DNA of 64,000 nucleotides. Origin: Ophiura sarsii. Lineage: Eukaryota; Echinodermata; Ophiuroidea; Amphilepidida; Ophiuridae. A model generated the notes under the pieces. It was not told where the DNA came from and did no database searches. It saw nothing but the letters and a program-made list of their open reading frames with translations. The DNA lies in the NCBI GenBank assembly GCA_035610835.1, contig CM069458.1, positions 34,900,718-34,964,717 on the forward strand, in the 5' to 3' direction. How positions within the stretch are numbered: the first letter of the stretch is position 1; each line of letters starts with the position of its first letter. This document shows positions 24,701 to 39,700 of this stretch, one piece after another. A program made the translations under genes and the position numbers.

Positions 24701-27700
24701 AGGCATTTCCTTTCCGGTACCCGCTGCTTGGTGGTAGATGAACGAAACACAACAGTGAACAAACTCACGATCAAGTAGCAAAAGCATTGGCAAGTGCAGT
24801 GAATCGTGTCCGGTTTTTTGATGAAACTGACTGCATATGAATCGTCTGTCTCATCACGGCGGGTAGCTTCGTAGCAGTAATTGTGTAACATCGCCGCGAA
24901 ATCTTGTAACATCACCGCGAATTTTTGTAACATCGTCGCGAATTCTTGCAATATCGTCGCGAATTCTTGCAACATCGCCGCGAATTCTTGCAACATCGCC
25001 GCGAATTCTTGCAACATCGCCGCGAATTCTTGCAACATCGCCGCGAATTCTTGTAATATCACCGCGCTAATCTGCTAATAATGGAAACCATTTCACGTGT
25101 TAGAAAACTGAGGTACACGTTGTACAAGTCCTGCATGCTGGCTACGGGCAAAACGGATTTGCGTTTTTAACATTGAAAGGGACAGAGTTATCATGTTGAC
25201 TATTTTTTAATTTTAATTAATTTACTTCAATTCATAATTCAAGATGAACATTAAATATAAATAGGCCTATATATAGCAGATCTAAAGTACGAAATGTTCC
25301 GTCCATCACCAGACGACTATCTTCAGTAGATAGATAGCAACACAACACCACATTCGATTCAGCATGATCATGATGATCTTCTTTTGATTTATAGGCTTTT
25401 GTGATTTCTTTCGCGTAGCCTGCGCCTACTAATAATATATAGATGAACATGAAGAAATGAAATAAGTCGTGAAAATTGCAAAAATAACACCCTTAAAAGT
25501 TTTTATTTTGGGCAAAAGCCCCCCCCCCCCCCCCCCCCCCCCCCCATTCATCAGACAATTCAAAAATTATAGCGGTTAAGCAAACAAAAGGCTAGGCCTA
25601 TATTAAAACATCGTAAAATAAATCTGTTATTTGGGCATCCTTTGACGTTTCTGAGCAAGTTTCTAATTAAAATTTAAATCCACCATTTAATAATTCGTGG
25701 CATGAAATATTTGCCTCTTTTATTTTTTATTTCGCGTAACTTTGTTTTTGGGGGTTGAGGGGGGGGGGGGGGGGGGGAGATTTCCAACATGTCTGTAAAA
25801 TGTTGCCCCATTTGTTTTGCAGTCAGCTCAGAAAATTATAGAGGGGGTGTTGGGTTAATAGGCATGCTCGAAATATTCAATCCTTTTTTCTAAGGTATTT
25901 ATTTTCACTTTTCAATCATTTGTCATCCTTTGAAATTTCTGAGCAAGTTTCTAATTAAAATTTAAATCCACCATTTAATAAATGCGTGGCATGAAATATT
26001 TGCCTCTTTTATTTCGCTTAATTGTTATGATATAATATATGCAAAAATAATTTACCGCGAAAAAAGACTCTGGTACTTAGACCAAGTGTATTGGCATGTA
26101 CGTTTTGGCATGGATTTGGCCAAATTGGTTTTCTTCAAATTGGTTTTCTTCTGGGAAACTGTCTGGGAAGACACATTGGCACCAAATGTGGACGAACACT
26201 ATAATAATAGATATCTGGCCTTTTGCATTCAATAACAACATTCTTGTGGTAAGGGCCCAAATAAAATACAATTGTGTTTAGAGATTTAAAGAGATTTGGG
26301 TATAAGTCAACAAAATATTAAATGGGCTTAATTTTAGTTGGGAGATTGATGATGTGAGAAGGAAAGTGTAATGATTGACGTGCAAATTTAATAGCAGGTC
26401 TTTTCTCTTTCTTTAATTGATGTGTAGAAAGTGACAGCTTGTCACCAGTCAATAACAGATTTATTTTAGGGAGCGTTCATAAATACTCTGGTAGGCGGCG
26501 TTGGGCAATTCAGGGGGGATCAAAAAAAGTATAAGCCTCAAAAAGGGGGATCAAACAAAATAAGTTGCCGATAAGGGGGGGATCAAACAAATTTCTAATG
26601 TAAAAAAGCGGCAAAAAAATTGCGCGCTGCGCTCGCGTGTTTCACAAACTGCAATTACCTTTCGGGAATTAGTTTAAAGCCAAAATGTATCCCAATCATG
26701 ACAGAATTAGTGTAAAGAAACAATTTTGCACCATTAAATTTATAACAATATAGTCACATGTAAATTATCAAACATAAAACATGTGCCTTCAAACATTAAC
26801 TTTAGCTCTATGAAAAAATAAGTATAAAATAGCAAATTTTGCATGGGCCTCCATACATTTACTTTAGCTTCATAAAAATTGTATGAAGGCAAGCCTTAAT
26901 CATAACAAAGTAAGTCTAAAAGTAGCAAATTTTTCTTGCGCTGTGCGCGTCAGTTAAGATATCAGGTCAGAAAACCTACAGCTCTAAGGGGCCGCTGCTC
27001 CCTTAACCCCGTCGGGCCTTGGCCCCTGGATGCCAACAGGGCCCTTAAGCAGGCCCCTGGACCCTACGCCGATTTGGTCAGTGCCCCCCCCCCCCCCCCC
27101 CCCCCCCCGGCAACAAGCCTTCTGGCTACGCCTATGTTTAAAAAGGCTGATGGAAGTAATTACGATATTCAAAACAACTCAGTCATAATCCGTTATTACC
27201 CCACCAAATGTAACAGAAGTGTGGTTTGGCATATGGGGGGGGGGGGGGGGGGGGATAAAATAAATTTCAGACCCTGAAAGGGGGATCAATAAAAATAAGA
27301 CTTTCTCGAAGGGGGGATCTTTTTTTTTTTAATGCCCGGGATGCCAATTTGCCCACCCACCCCCACTAAAGTATTTATGAACGCTCCCTTACGATGTTTT
27401 AATATAGGCCTAGCCTTTTGTTTGCTTAACCCCTATAATTTTAATTGTCTGCGTCAGGTCTTTAAAATCAGCGACCCGACACGGGGCATGCGTAGTTTCA
27501 TATATCCATGACAACGTGGCTGACCACTGGTTGCGGTTATCTCATGTGTGCAGTACCAGGGACGCACTAATTGATACTGTCTTGGATTTCATAAAGTGGG
27601 GGTTTTCCCACGAGTCCTTCGATCTACACACGAGGGCTACGATGTTGAACTCATTAGGATATCATTATGGAATATCATTTATGGAATTATAATCAACGAT

Positions 27701-30700
27701 GGCATATACAAAATGCAAAATACTTCGTATGTTTGATTTGTGTAAAATACATCGGATCGGGTAGTGGGTTTGGAATAATCGGAATATTGTAGCCTACATG
27801 TAGGCCTACAATTTGCAACGTACTACAACAACGTGCGTTGTGAACTTGTGAAAACTTAAAAAGGTAGGTCGGTCCAATAAAACACGTCCTGTATCGACCA
27901 TGGACTTATCAATCGGACAAGTCCATGTTCCGACCATAAACAATTCCTTCTATTGTTTGTTCCGACAGACTAAAGAACCCCCTTGTTTAGCGGAACAATT
28001 GTTATAAATCCAAACCGATTTTTAAAACTCTTGATATTTTTGGCCACTAAAATATTGTAGTTTTTTTAAACAAAATTAATATTTGCAACTATTAAATCGG
28101 CCTAAATGTCAATAGCACCTTCTCACCTGGTTATCTTCTTTGACCAGATTTCCACAATAAATTATTAACAGCGCGGTTACTTTCCAAATTAAAAACTCAA
28201 TTGAAACCCCCGGGAAAACTTTAGCCTGAATTTCTCGCGAAAGGGCGCGGTCAGTGTGTGGGCCGTAGAGCGCGGTAAAATCTTCGAAGCTATTATTAAG
28301 GTCAGGTACGTTCGATTTGCTCACGGGTAGAAACAAAATACAGTAATCAATTTTGCTGCATTATATACAGTCATACAGGACATGACACTTCAGTAAATAA
28401 ACAACATAAATATACCCTAGCTGTACAATTTACCCGATGTAAAATGAACAATATTTACACATCCAAAATAAAATACAAAGATTTCCAAAGATCGGCTTTA
28501 TATTTTCTCAAATCGATCCCGGGAAAATTTCTAGAGAGCTGTGAATGTCAACGATTGGCGCGCTCTGGTCGGTGACTGACACCAGACCAATCGGCCAGAA
28601 GCGATTTAGCCTCGAACTTGACGTTGTCATTTTAAATCGCTACGCATCGACTCCTATTCTTAATAAGATGCCATGTCTAACTCAATGACTAACCATAAAT
28701 ACTGGAGGGTCTAACCAGGGAGGTGGTTTTATAGTAATTAAACCATCCCGAGTTAAACATCTCTCTGGTCTAACCGAAATCATCAAGTTTACGCACAATT
28801 TTAAATCACCCGGCGGCATTCAACTCGTGATTGCTCGCTGAATATACATCATATATTCTTTACTTCACATGAATAACACTGAATATGTACTTATTTTAAT
28901 TGAACACAAATTTAATTATTTTATAAGTCAATAAAATTATATATATCCGAGCTTGAAAAGACCAAATTATGCTGTCAAAATGGTCGCGTTGGGAAATGCC
29001 GGCACGGGGGTTGAGGATAGCCGGCGGAACGGGTCATCACTGTCAACTTATAACAGCTCTCTCTCCACGGTGGCTAGCCGCCGTGAAAAGCTAAGCAACA
29101 GGGCGGCCGTGTAAATTTGACGGTCTAGGTAAAATCAGTAGAAAAGATCAGTAAAGCTCCGAGTAAAGATAGTCCTTTTATTATTTCCCTATACAAAACA
29201 AACTATTTTGTTCAATCATGTCGGTGCTAAAATAAATTTAGCAGTGTTCATAGTGCCCACACACCTGAAATGGGATGGTCAGTGACTCGTCATAATATTA
29301 AGACAGGCGGGCGTGCACTAAAGTAGTAAACAGAATAGCTTGTGGATTGCTCAACTCAACTCAATTGAAGATAATTGACCTTTTATTAAAATCGATAAGA
29401 CATCGAGTGTTGACGTAGATTGTACCATATAACAATAGATGAAAAGCCATTGGCACTTTCAAAACATCGCGTTAGTAACGAGATTAAATCGACTATTGAA
29501 ATTTACAACTCATTAAAGTGCGATTAAGTTCTATTAGAATAACAATGAAGTCCAACGAACGTTGCTGAAACGATTTTCCACGATAATAACCCGCTGAAAC
29601 CCAATCGCGATTATAACCCGATATATCTAGATTTGCTTCGTTTATATCGTTTCACTCAGTTATGACATCATGCCTAAAGGGGTCAAAAAAGTAAGCCCCC
29701 CCCCCCCTAAAATTAGATTACTTGTGTTTACATTAAACTTCACACACAATTAGATGTTTCGAAAAGTTGAAACGATTATGAAAAGAAAAAAACGCTTGGC
29801 AACCAAGAGAAAGTTTTACATTTTCTATATCATGTTTACTTTTCTCAAAACAGTCACATTTCCCCATTTCCCCATTGCCTGTTGACATCCAAAACCACAC
29901 CCATTATATAAAGGAATAGAAAATAGACAATATGACTTGGCTACATAAAACAGTAGCCCCCCCCCCCCCCCCTCTCACTCTTGGTGATACCCTGGGACAT
30001 CAAGACTTACTATGTACCTGAAACATTTCTTCATATAAGAACACGATATCATATAGATGAATTGAATTGAAACATGGCTAATGGGGAACATGTGGCTTGT
30101 TTCTATCATCATGATCGCTAAAAGCATCCTCCATTAGTGGGCCGTCACAGGATAATGTAGTTGCGCGCACCCGTGTGTTACCTGTGTGTGTTATATGGTC
30201 TCAAGAAATGAGTCACACACGTTGACAATTTCAATTTTATTTTTTGTACAAAACTTTTTGATGCACTGTATACGGGACATGCTACCCAGTACATTCCAAA
30301 CCCAGTTCATATAACCAGCAATCCTATTTGCCAACTGTAAAAAGTTATCGGTGGTTTCCTGTTTTTTACTTAAAAGTCAATAACAACTTATGTTAAATTG
30401 CCCATTATTTAAACATTCGATCATACACATGTGTACCATTTAGAGAATAAAATATAGTTCTTAGCTGTTTTGTTATACGATGGTCTTATAATGTATCATC
30501 ATCATCATCATCATCAGGGTATAGTTCGCTCCCTTGAGAGGAACCCCTCCCTAGAATGCCTCCACAGACTTCTGTTTCTGGCTAGTCTTGACCATGTAGT
30601 GCCCAGCTGTTGGGTAAGGTCGTCTCTCCAGCGTGTTTTGGGGCGTCCACGTTTACGGGTACAATTTCTTGGGGTCCACTCGATCTGTTGCTCTGACTGT

Positions 30701-33700
30701 CCACCGGTTATCTGCTAGCCGTGCAATGTGTCCTGCCCATCTGAGTTTCACCATCCTGATGTTATCAATGATGTCGCTGACACCTGTCTGTTGTCGTATC
30801 CAGGTGTTACGCTTTTGGTCGCGAAGGGTAATGCCCAGCATTATGCGCTCCATCTTGTACTGTGCCACTGCACAATAACGTATAGGCCGTACCATATTTG
30901 GAGTCGTGTATGGTCACCGATACACGACGACACAAATATGGTACAGCCTATACATAATACCATCGTAAGCAAAACAGCTAAAGAACTATATTTTATTCTC
31001 ACTCTTTATTTAGTTTATTGGTCATTTTGATCTTTTATCATAAAATAACGCAGTTTGTTAGATTTATTTTAATCAAATAACAACAAATGTCCCCCTTTAT
31101 AAAATCAGCGAATCCAGCGAGCTGTTTACCAACTTCCTGCTTAGAATTAATCGCGTTCTTTAGCACACACGCACATGGCAACGCTGCGTTATACGCACAA
31201 CGTATACGGTATAAAGGTATTATTTTTCAAATGAATTAAACTCGCCCCAAACTATACACCATTGTCTCATAATGTATGGGCGTATAGGCTGAAAATCAAA
31301 TTGCCTCCTGACATCCCAATCCACACCCACTATATAAGAATTCATTATAATGTTATAAATAAATCTCAAATATTCTTCCATGACTATTATTTTACAGAAC
31401 ATTATATTTCTGACATTTTACAACATCTTTGTGCTGATAGCCGTGTGGCACAACGTGTGACATTTAAATAAAAAGTAGAACTCTGTAACTCATTCACAAT
31501 AAACAAAATAGGTGTTTTGATTCTATAAAAAAAAAATTAAAGATAAGGCCACATGGAAAAAAAACTATTCTCCAGGCCCATTCAACCATGGGTTTGAATA
31601 AAGAAAAGTGAATTTGTATATCCTTCTGACAATTTAAAAAACATTTTAAAGTTTCTTAAACTTTGTTAAAACATTGACCATAATTTCAAGAAAGCATGAA
31701 GAAAAAAACTCATAAGTGCCAGACTGATCGACCATACCTGACAATTCCATTCATCCCCAGAGCAATTTTCATTTTGTTTTGTTTTTCATAGCCTAAAAGC
31801 TAAATACAGTTATGGGTAGAAAATGGCTGGTGTAATCTAAGAGCTCTGTTGCAAAAAATCTTCTAATGGATTTTGCCTGCAAAAAAGGTTATGAAACCTT
31901 TTTATTATTATATAGAGCACATTTATTTCATTTCTTACATTTAACCCCCTTGGGCTTGCATAACCATGCTTTAAAATATTTTCAAATATAAGTGTGTGAT
32001 GCGGGAATAGTCATAAAAATCATCGTGGGGTACGATTTTACCACATACAGGGTGTCCCAAAAGTGTTGATATCCATTAACACTGTATATATCCTGTGAAA
32101 CAATTTGCAGTATATAAAACTAAAAGTATATTTCGACAGAGAAAACTTGATACCAAACATGTCCTCTTTTGAGGCCCCTTAATATATATAACACAAGCTA
32201 AAAGGTTTGGTCACATAACTCAAATACCATAAATTGTTCAACTTAGGGGTCGTCCATAATTTTCGCCATTTTCAGTTACGTACAAAGCGTACGTAAGAGG
32301 GGGGAGGGGGTCGAAATATACCCCGACCGTACGTAACTTAAATGGCGATGATCTTGAGAGGCGGGATTTGTTTTTTAAAGTACAAAATAAAATAAAATTT
32401 CGCCATTTATTGCGTACGTAACTCGAGGGGGGAGGGGGGTAAAAAGTTACGTACGCTCTGTACGTAAGTGAAAATGGCGATAATTTTGGACGACCCCTTA
32501 GAGGGCACCCTATGTAAGTATACTATTATCATGCGATAAATGGCCCCAAAGAAAATACTTTGGTAAAGATTTTCTTTGTGCCATAATTCATGTGATAAAG
32601 TTCATAATAAGGATAGTTTTAATCTGAAATTTAAAACAATCACAGTGGAAATCTCTCTTCACTTCTCTCTCACTCCTATAAATCCATTGCATATATGTGC
32701 AAATAACACTTCGCATTATAACTTTATTTTGTACTTTGGCAACACAGAAAGCTGTTATTGATCAAACTAATTCTACAAGTTTGTTATCCAAATATATTTT
32801 CAGTTTTATACTGCAAATTATTTTAATTACCGGCGATATAAAGCTTTAAAAGGTAACTTTTGGGATGTGATGTTCTATGCATACATCCACCATAAAAGCA
32901 AGCCATGGTGCCATTTCATTCAATTCCAATACGATCAATTAGTGGTATTTTAAACCTTTTGACGCATTACACCCATGAACACTACAAAATAGTTCAATTG
33001 GGGGAGTGCGGCAGCTTTAAAGTTAAGCGAATCTGGTGCTCACTCTTCAGTCTCGTCGGTTTGATTACCTGGGTTTTGGGGTTAATTCTTGCTTTTGCGT
33101 TCCCCTAGTTAATTATACTTATACGTTAACTACTCTAATTCATAAATAATATGAAGTAATATTGCTCCCCCGTTCCCCATCCCCGGGTCAAACTTATCAA
33201 ACTTAGGCAATTTCAAATTATAAGATCCCATCCTATATCCTCGTCCTCTTATCGGTGTATGCTGTCTCTAAGGAGCCCAACCCTACACATATAACCAATA
33301 ACCTGGGTAGAAAGAGAGATTTGAAGTAATATGCCAGTCGTGGCACTTGTTACATTTGATTAGATTTGGAAGTGCAGCTGTGAATATTTGGAGAGGCACC
33401 GGAAAGTAATAAAATATGTCCGCTAATGGCTTGGATGTGATTATAAGGAGGGGGTAGGAGAGACAGTCCCACAGCTGTAATACAGTTCAACAACAAATTG
33501 GCAAATGTCCCAACAGGCTATCATTCAAGTAGTCCTGGATGATGACGAGCATCAAAACAAGTGAAATAGTTTAGAGCTGTCTTGAAAATATGTGACGAGT
33601 TCTACCAAAACCAGACGGAATTGGGCAGAGCTCCAAACTGAGAAATAGCCCAAAACATAATTGGGGTGATTTTTGGGGGAATTTGAGTTTCTGGTAAATA

Positions 33701-36700
33701 ATTAATCTTCAGAGTGTTTATAACAATATTGTGAAAGATTCAGATTAAAAAAATCATCCTTAATGTATGTTTCAGTGATTTAAAAAGGCCTAGTTCTAGT
33801 AAAAAGCCTAGTTCTAGTAACTTTAAAGGGCGGTATCTCAGTTTGGTGTTTTCATAAAGACCATAAAAGACGAACTTGAAAATGAGGTAACTCCGCTTTG
33901 GGAAGTCCGATTAAAAAAGGAGAGGTACCACTGTAAAGCTGAAGATCTCTAGTTTAATAATCAATTACTAACTCAATTTTGATATCTTGCCCAATTGTGT
34001 CTGGTTTCGGTAGAACACGTCACATATACCATTACTCCTCCCAACGGGTTATATCTAAAATGTATTTGGACTATAACCTTAAAATATGGGGAGGAAGGGA
34101 ATAAAATGGCATATGCCATGCTTAAATTACACCATTTACACTCGTATTCTTTTCTATGAATCCTTTTACCTTTAGCAAATCTTAATAACAGATTCAGGAA
34201 TAATTTACTCAATTTCAGGTTTCAAGAAGGAATGTCAACTTTTATTCACTGACCAGTGACATTGTCTGATGCGCAACGACGGGAGTATGAATTATTACAT
34301 CAATCTATTTTCTTGCAATATCAAGGTGGTTATCAGAGAAGGGTTCAGTTTGAAAAACCTCTTACTTTAAAGGGTTGAGACAATCCAACTGTCGTACCGC
34401 TTAAGTAGAACTAGTTTAACAAACCCAAAACCTCCTTTTATATATACTCACTCAGTGTCTTCCAGAGCTTCATATGGTTTCATTGCTGTCTTGGATTGCT
34501 GTAATATGTCTTCTTTGCTAAGGTACTTGAGTCTAACACCTAGTATAAGAAAGCAAAGAGAATATAAGAGTTTATATAATTGTTCCGCAATGGCATTAGC
34601 AGCACATGAATGGGAATAAAGAATTGTGGGAATGAGAAATATCAGCTAATCTTAACACGCAGCTATTAGTTTTACAATATACAAAACAAATTGTTCAGAA
34701 ACCTTCCCAACTTTCAAAGTCTTTATCTCATGAATTACTGAACCAATACTAGACATGTTTGTACTTATTGTAATGCATTTCAAATGATGATTCCAAATAT
34801 GGTGAATTTTCACATTTTTGAAACGATTCTTGAAATTTTGGAACTACCGTCTGCAGACGACTGACGCGTGTACAGTGTTAACATAATGCTGTGCTGAAAA
34901 CTTGTCTGTTACGCCTATGTCTGAATATGCCTGTATGTTGGGTCATGTTCTGGGTTGTAATCAAAATAGGCCGGGAATATTATGATGAACAAGTATCTGG
35001 GGTAGGTTCCCAAATATCAGATCAAAACTGATGACAGAGGGGCTGAAACACATGTCAGTGACGGTAATTCTGGTCCATTCTCCCAAGGGAGTGTGGAATT
35101 ATTTTGGGGAGGAGTACAGAATGTCATTATACATGTATACCCTTTAATACTAGCCATTATCCTGTTCCTACGTCAAACAAATTATCCCCACAGCATCACA
35201 CATTTGGCTCCAACCTCCACCCCCCCCCCTCCCCCACGAAAAATCTAGTTACGCTGCACCACATATACCCGACATAGAATGTACACTTACACACAATTCT
35301 AATCTAACATGAAGTTCAAAGACACATAAGCATCAATGTACTGCAAGCTCATATTACAAATAAACAACTCACATTTGCACACAATTCACCAATAAATGCA
35401 TCAAATCTACTTATCACCCATCTTTTTGGTTATTGATAGGGAAGAAATAAGCCTATACCGTACTTCTGCCGGAAATATCTTGAACGAACAATGGAGCCGT
35501 ATTGTCATCTTCCTCCATATCGTCTTACCACCTCAGGGGATAGCATACTAGGCCAAATGTGAAATTGGTTGATAATTAATGGCCCATATTTGCAAGGAGC
35601 GGAACTGCATTGATAACATACAAGTATGTATGGTATATTGTTCGCGAGCTGCTGTGGGTCATATTTCCAAAACTCCCAGATACTTTAATTCAGTGGCAAA
35701 TTGTTGCAATACAGATTTATAGGATATATGAAAGATGCTTTGGTACAAATTGCATTATAATGAATAAACAGAATCAAGCAAAACTCATTTTAACAATAAA
35801 ATATTTTTTCTCCAAGCTTAATCCTGGGCTAAGAATAACGAATGGTTTTGTTATTCATTTGGACTAAGTTCACTAGAAAACTTAGAAACACCATAATTGT
35901 TGTTGCTCAGTTGGAAAATAAATACATTTAAATATTAGCAAGGCCCATTCTTCTAATATTATGCAACATCAAATTTGAAAGGTTCCTCGGCTATTTGTTG
36001 AGCTTAATTCTTATCCAAACGTTTTTCAAGTTTAGCAGTCAAATAATATTGGACATAAAACAATGAGATCCATCACCACAAACAGATTTAGAGCTGAACT
36101 AACAGGTGAGCCATGATCAGTTTCTTTTGAATCATATTAATGGATCATCTTTGGTATGAGATCACAAAGGGAGACCTAGTACATCTGAACCAGACCGTTA
36201 GCTGCCACACCCCATCATAGAAATATCACACGGCAGCTAGTATCCATAATCCTGTTCAAACATCCAGAAAATCTCAACTCTACATGGAATTTGCTCACAA
36301 CATTCCGCACACTCTAATGGGGAATGCGCACTAGACATGGAATAACACAGAGGGTGTTGGATTTCCACGGGCAAATTATGTCGTCGCATCTTGGGGTAAT
36401 CCAAACTTAATTTTACACACATTCTAGCCCATTATGTCTTGTTGCGTATGGGGAAGGGTAATTCTATCAAACAGAGCATAAAAATAAGGAGAGATTTTTT
36501 TTCTTAATTTGCCTATACATTCTTAGGATACATATATTACTGTAACACGTTTTTGAGAGAGAGTTTTTCTATCACACAGCTAAATGCATCAGCCATGTTG
36601 CTCACCCAGAACATTCCATTAGAGTTTTCCATTAAAGTTTTCAATCAATTTATTCCTGGTTTGTTTCCATATTGATGCAAGTGCCGACAAATTCTTCTTT

Positions 36701-39700
36701 GAAACAAATGGTAAGATTTCAACTTAAAATAGTTGTGGTAAATTGATAGCAAGTTTATACACTTCAAAAGGCAGGAAATAGTTTAAGTATCGGAAACTAT
36801 TGATGAGCATTAACCTGAAATATGGTGTCATATCTATGATTGAACACTAATGTCACTTGCTACAAACCGATGGAAAATACAGTGGTGATTAAGTCCCATT
36901 ACATTCCAGTTGCCTGTAAGGTTTGAGCCCAAGTTTGATAGGTTGAACTGGCCGTGACGCTAGTATTAGTAAGTTCCACCCATGCTGGGGGACCTTGAGT
37001 GTGGCAGCGGTGGAACTAGAAACAAGCCTGAGGGGCTGCAGTATTGCCACATGACTTTCCACACGTGGTGATTTTCCGCCCGATTTGGGCTAGTTTTAAA
37101 ACTCTTTGGATAATATAATGTGATTTTTTTTCGAAATTTGAACATTTGTTTTGATAAATTATGATATAGCACTAGTTTTTATGACAAATTGAAATTAAAA
37201 GTTGGAATTTGTTATCACAAGAACATTTTCAAAAGTAGTATTATAGAGCTTCTTGTTACACCAACGCTAAAGAGCCTTGAGCTATGCTTAGGATAGCGGT
37301 GGAAATGGTAGCACGCATGCTGGCAAGACACAGTTGGTGTAAAATAAATCAGATAAATGGTGTAGGAGGGGATGATTTATTACCCGGGATATGTCATCAA
37401 AGACGTGGTCAAGAAAGTTGGATTTTATACAGGGCACGGAACCGTAATGCAAAGGATCGAGGGACCTCAATCAATGATCATTAGGTTAAACAAAAACTCA
37501 TTAGGTTAAACAAAAACTCATTCGGTTCAAAAGACTCAGTTGGGGCAATGTTAAAATCCCTTTGACTTAGAGAAAATGATGGGGAAGTTATAACGAAGTT
37601 GTAAATATTTATAGCAAGGAGATCACTGTTATACCATTTATACATGCTAAGAAAGTGTTCATAAATACTTTGGTCGGGGGTTGGAAATTGTTGAGCCTCG
37701 GACATTTTTTTCTTCTTCTTGATCCCCCCCCCCCCCCCCCCCCCCCAACACCCGTTATTTATTTTTTTGATCCCCCTTTTTATGGTGCTTTTTTTCTTGA
37801 CCACCCCCCCCCCCTGTATGTCTAAGTTACCAAGCATTATTAGGTTCGACAGTGAACGAAGCGTGTAATTGTAAAAAAGTGGGTTCTTTTTTGCGTGAGG
37901 ACAAATGTGAAACATATGGTATGCGTGTAGCGCCAGGAAAAAAATGATTTTTTTTTTTTTATCCCCCCTATTAAGAACCAATTTTGTTTGTGATTCCCCC
38001 TTTTGGCAGACATTTCTTTTTCTGATCCACCCTCCATTTTTCCAACCCCCCCCCCCCCCCCCCCCCACACCAAGGCAAGGTATTTATGAACACTCCCTAA
38101 ACTGCTTCACGGGGCAGGGTGCAGAGCCCTGCCCCCACTAGGGGCCAAACGCCGTCATACCAGGGGATATAACAACCTGACCACGACTCCCCACTTACCG
38201 ATTCCTGTTAATGCCACTGGGAAAATATGGGGGTATATTACTCAAGGGTTTGGATCAAGTGTGTATTCTAGCCATTATAGATGCAGTCCGGGGTGGGGTG
38301 GATGGGGTGGATGGGGGGTGACATCATTATAATGAAAACACATCTATCTTACCTGCTATATGTAGATACGGTGAATGACAGTCTGATTTGCGAAAGAGAT
38401 ATCTGAATTGATACGCTAATATTACACCCTGGAAAGAATAAAACACAATCAACACACAATGAGTCAATTTGCTGTGCTAGCACAAGAAATAGTGTGTATC
38501 CCCTATATCCCCTGTAAAGCTATTCATAGGGCATTACCAAGGATACTATTAATTTTGGGATAGGAAACTCCTATACTGCACATACGTAAATAACAGGTCA
38601 CGTTTTTCTGATTATGGTAATGAGCTCAGAGTAAAGTGAGAAAATGAATTAAAAATGTATAGCACAAACAATGAAACTTGAATTATCATATTTCAAGTTT
38701 TGTAAAAAACGTCCAGCATGTAAGTTTTATCATAATTTTCAAAACTGCTCAATTTTTCGGGATTTTTTCTAACAATTCCGATTAAACTTCAATTAAATCT
38801 ATACCTAAGCAGACAACAAACAGCGCCAACAGCACCACCAAGATATGATAACACACAAGAAACTTTTAGTTTTGAGTTTACTTTTAGTTTGTCCAATAGT
38901 AAACGCTCATAATTTGCAGTGTGAGGAATCGTTGTAATATATTTTGCATCTGACTTCACTCAACTCAACATTTATCTCAATTACTTAATAATTGATGATT
39001 TGGTCAAATTAAAGAAAAAATCATTGAAATGAAAAGCCAACATCAATCGCTGAAATTGTTGCCGGAAAAGCTTTCCAAGTGGTAATTTATCTACAATTAA
39101 TTCCTCAAAATATGCATTGCTTTCACTTGATTGACATGATTTGTAACCTACTGACAAGATGTAGTGTTTTTCCATGATTCATAACCCTAGGTAAAAGGAA
39201 CACTGGATTTATTAGGACGAGAACTGCATAACCACACAGCTTGATGTTGTTTATACTCCTCCGTCTAAAACAGGAGTTGTCATAGAATGCCAGAAGCTAT
39301 AAACCAAAAAACACCTGTTATCGGCACAATAATATGTATAAAGCAATAAGCAGTAGCCATCTGTCATCGACTTACACACATGATAACTATGTCAATGAGA
39401 TGGAAGAAAAAGGAAAGAAAGAAGGAAAACTGTCTGCCGATAGATCAGATTTATGCGTGATGTGTGATATAACTGGATGACCTACTTGTGTCAGCAACAA
39501 TGAATAAAAACTATCATTGGTTTGTTGATGGGTTTTTCTTCTTAAAGCTAGCATACCCCTTTTGCAGTTCACCACAGATGAACTGGTCATATATATATAC
39601 GTGAAAATAAAATACTACAATGTAGTCAAGTGCTGTTTTAAAGATGCATAATATGTTATTATAAAATATCCGACGTTTCGGTCGAGAGACCTTGTTCACA

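Noticed and set aside
15204..29675. A full Polinton/Maverick element
   Set aside because: None of the expected polymerase, integrase, protease or ATPase frames is present, and no 6-bp target duplication is seen.
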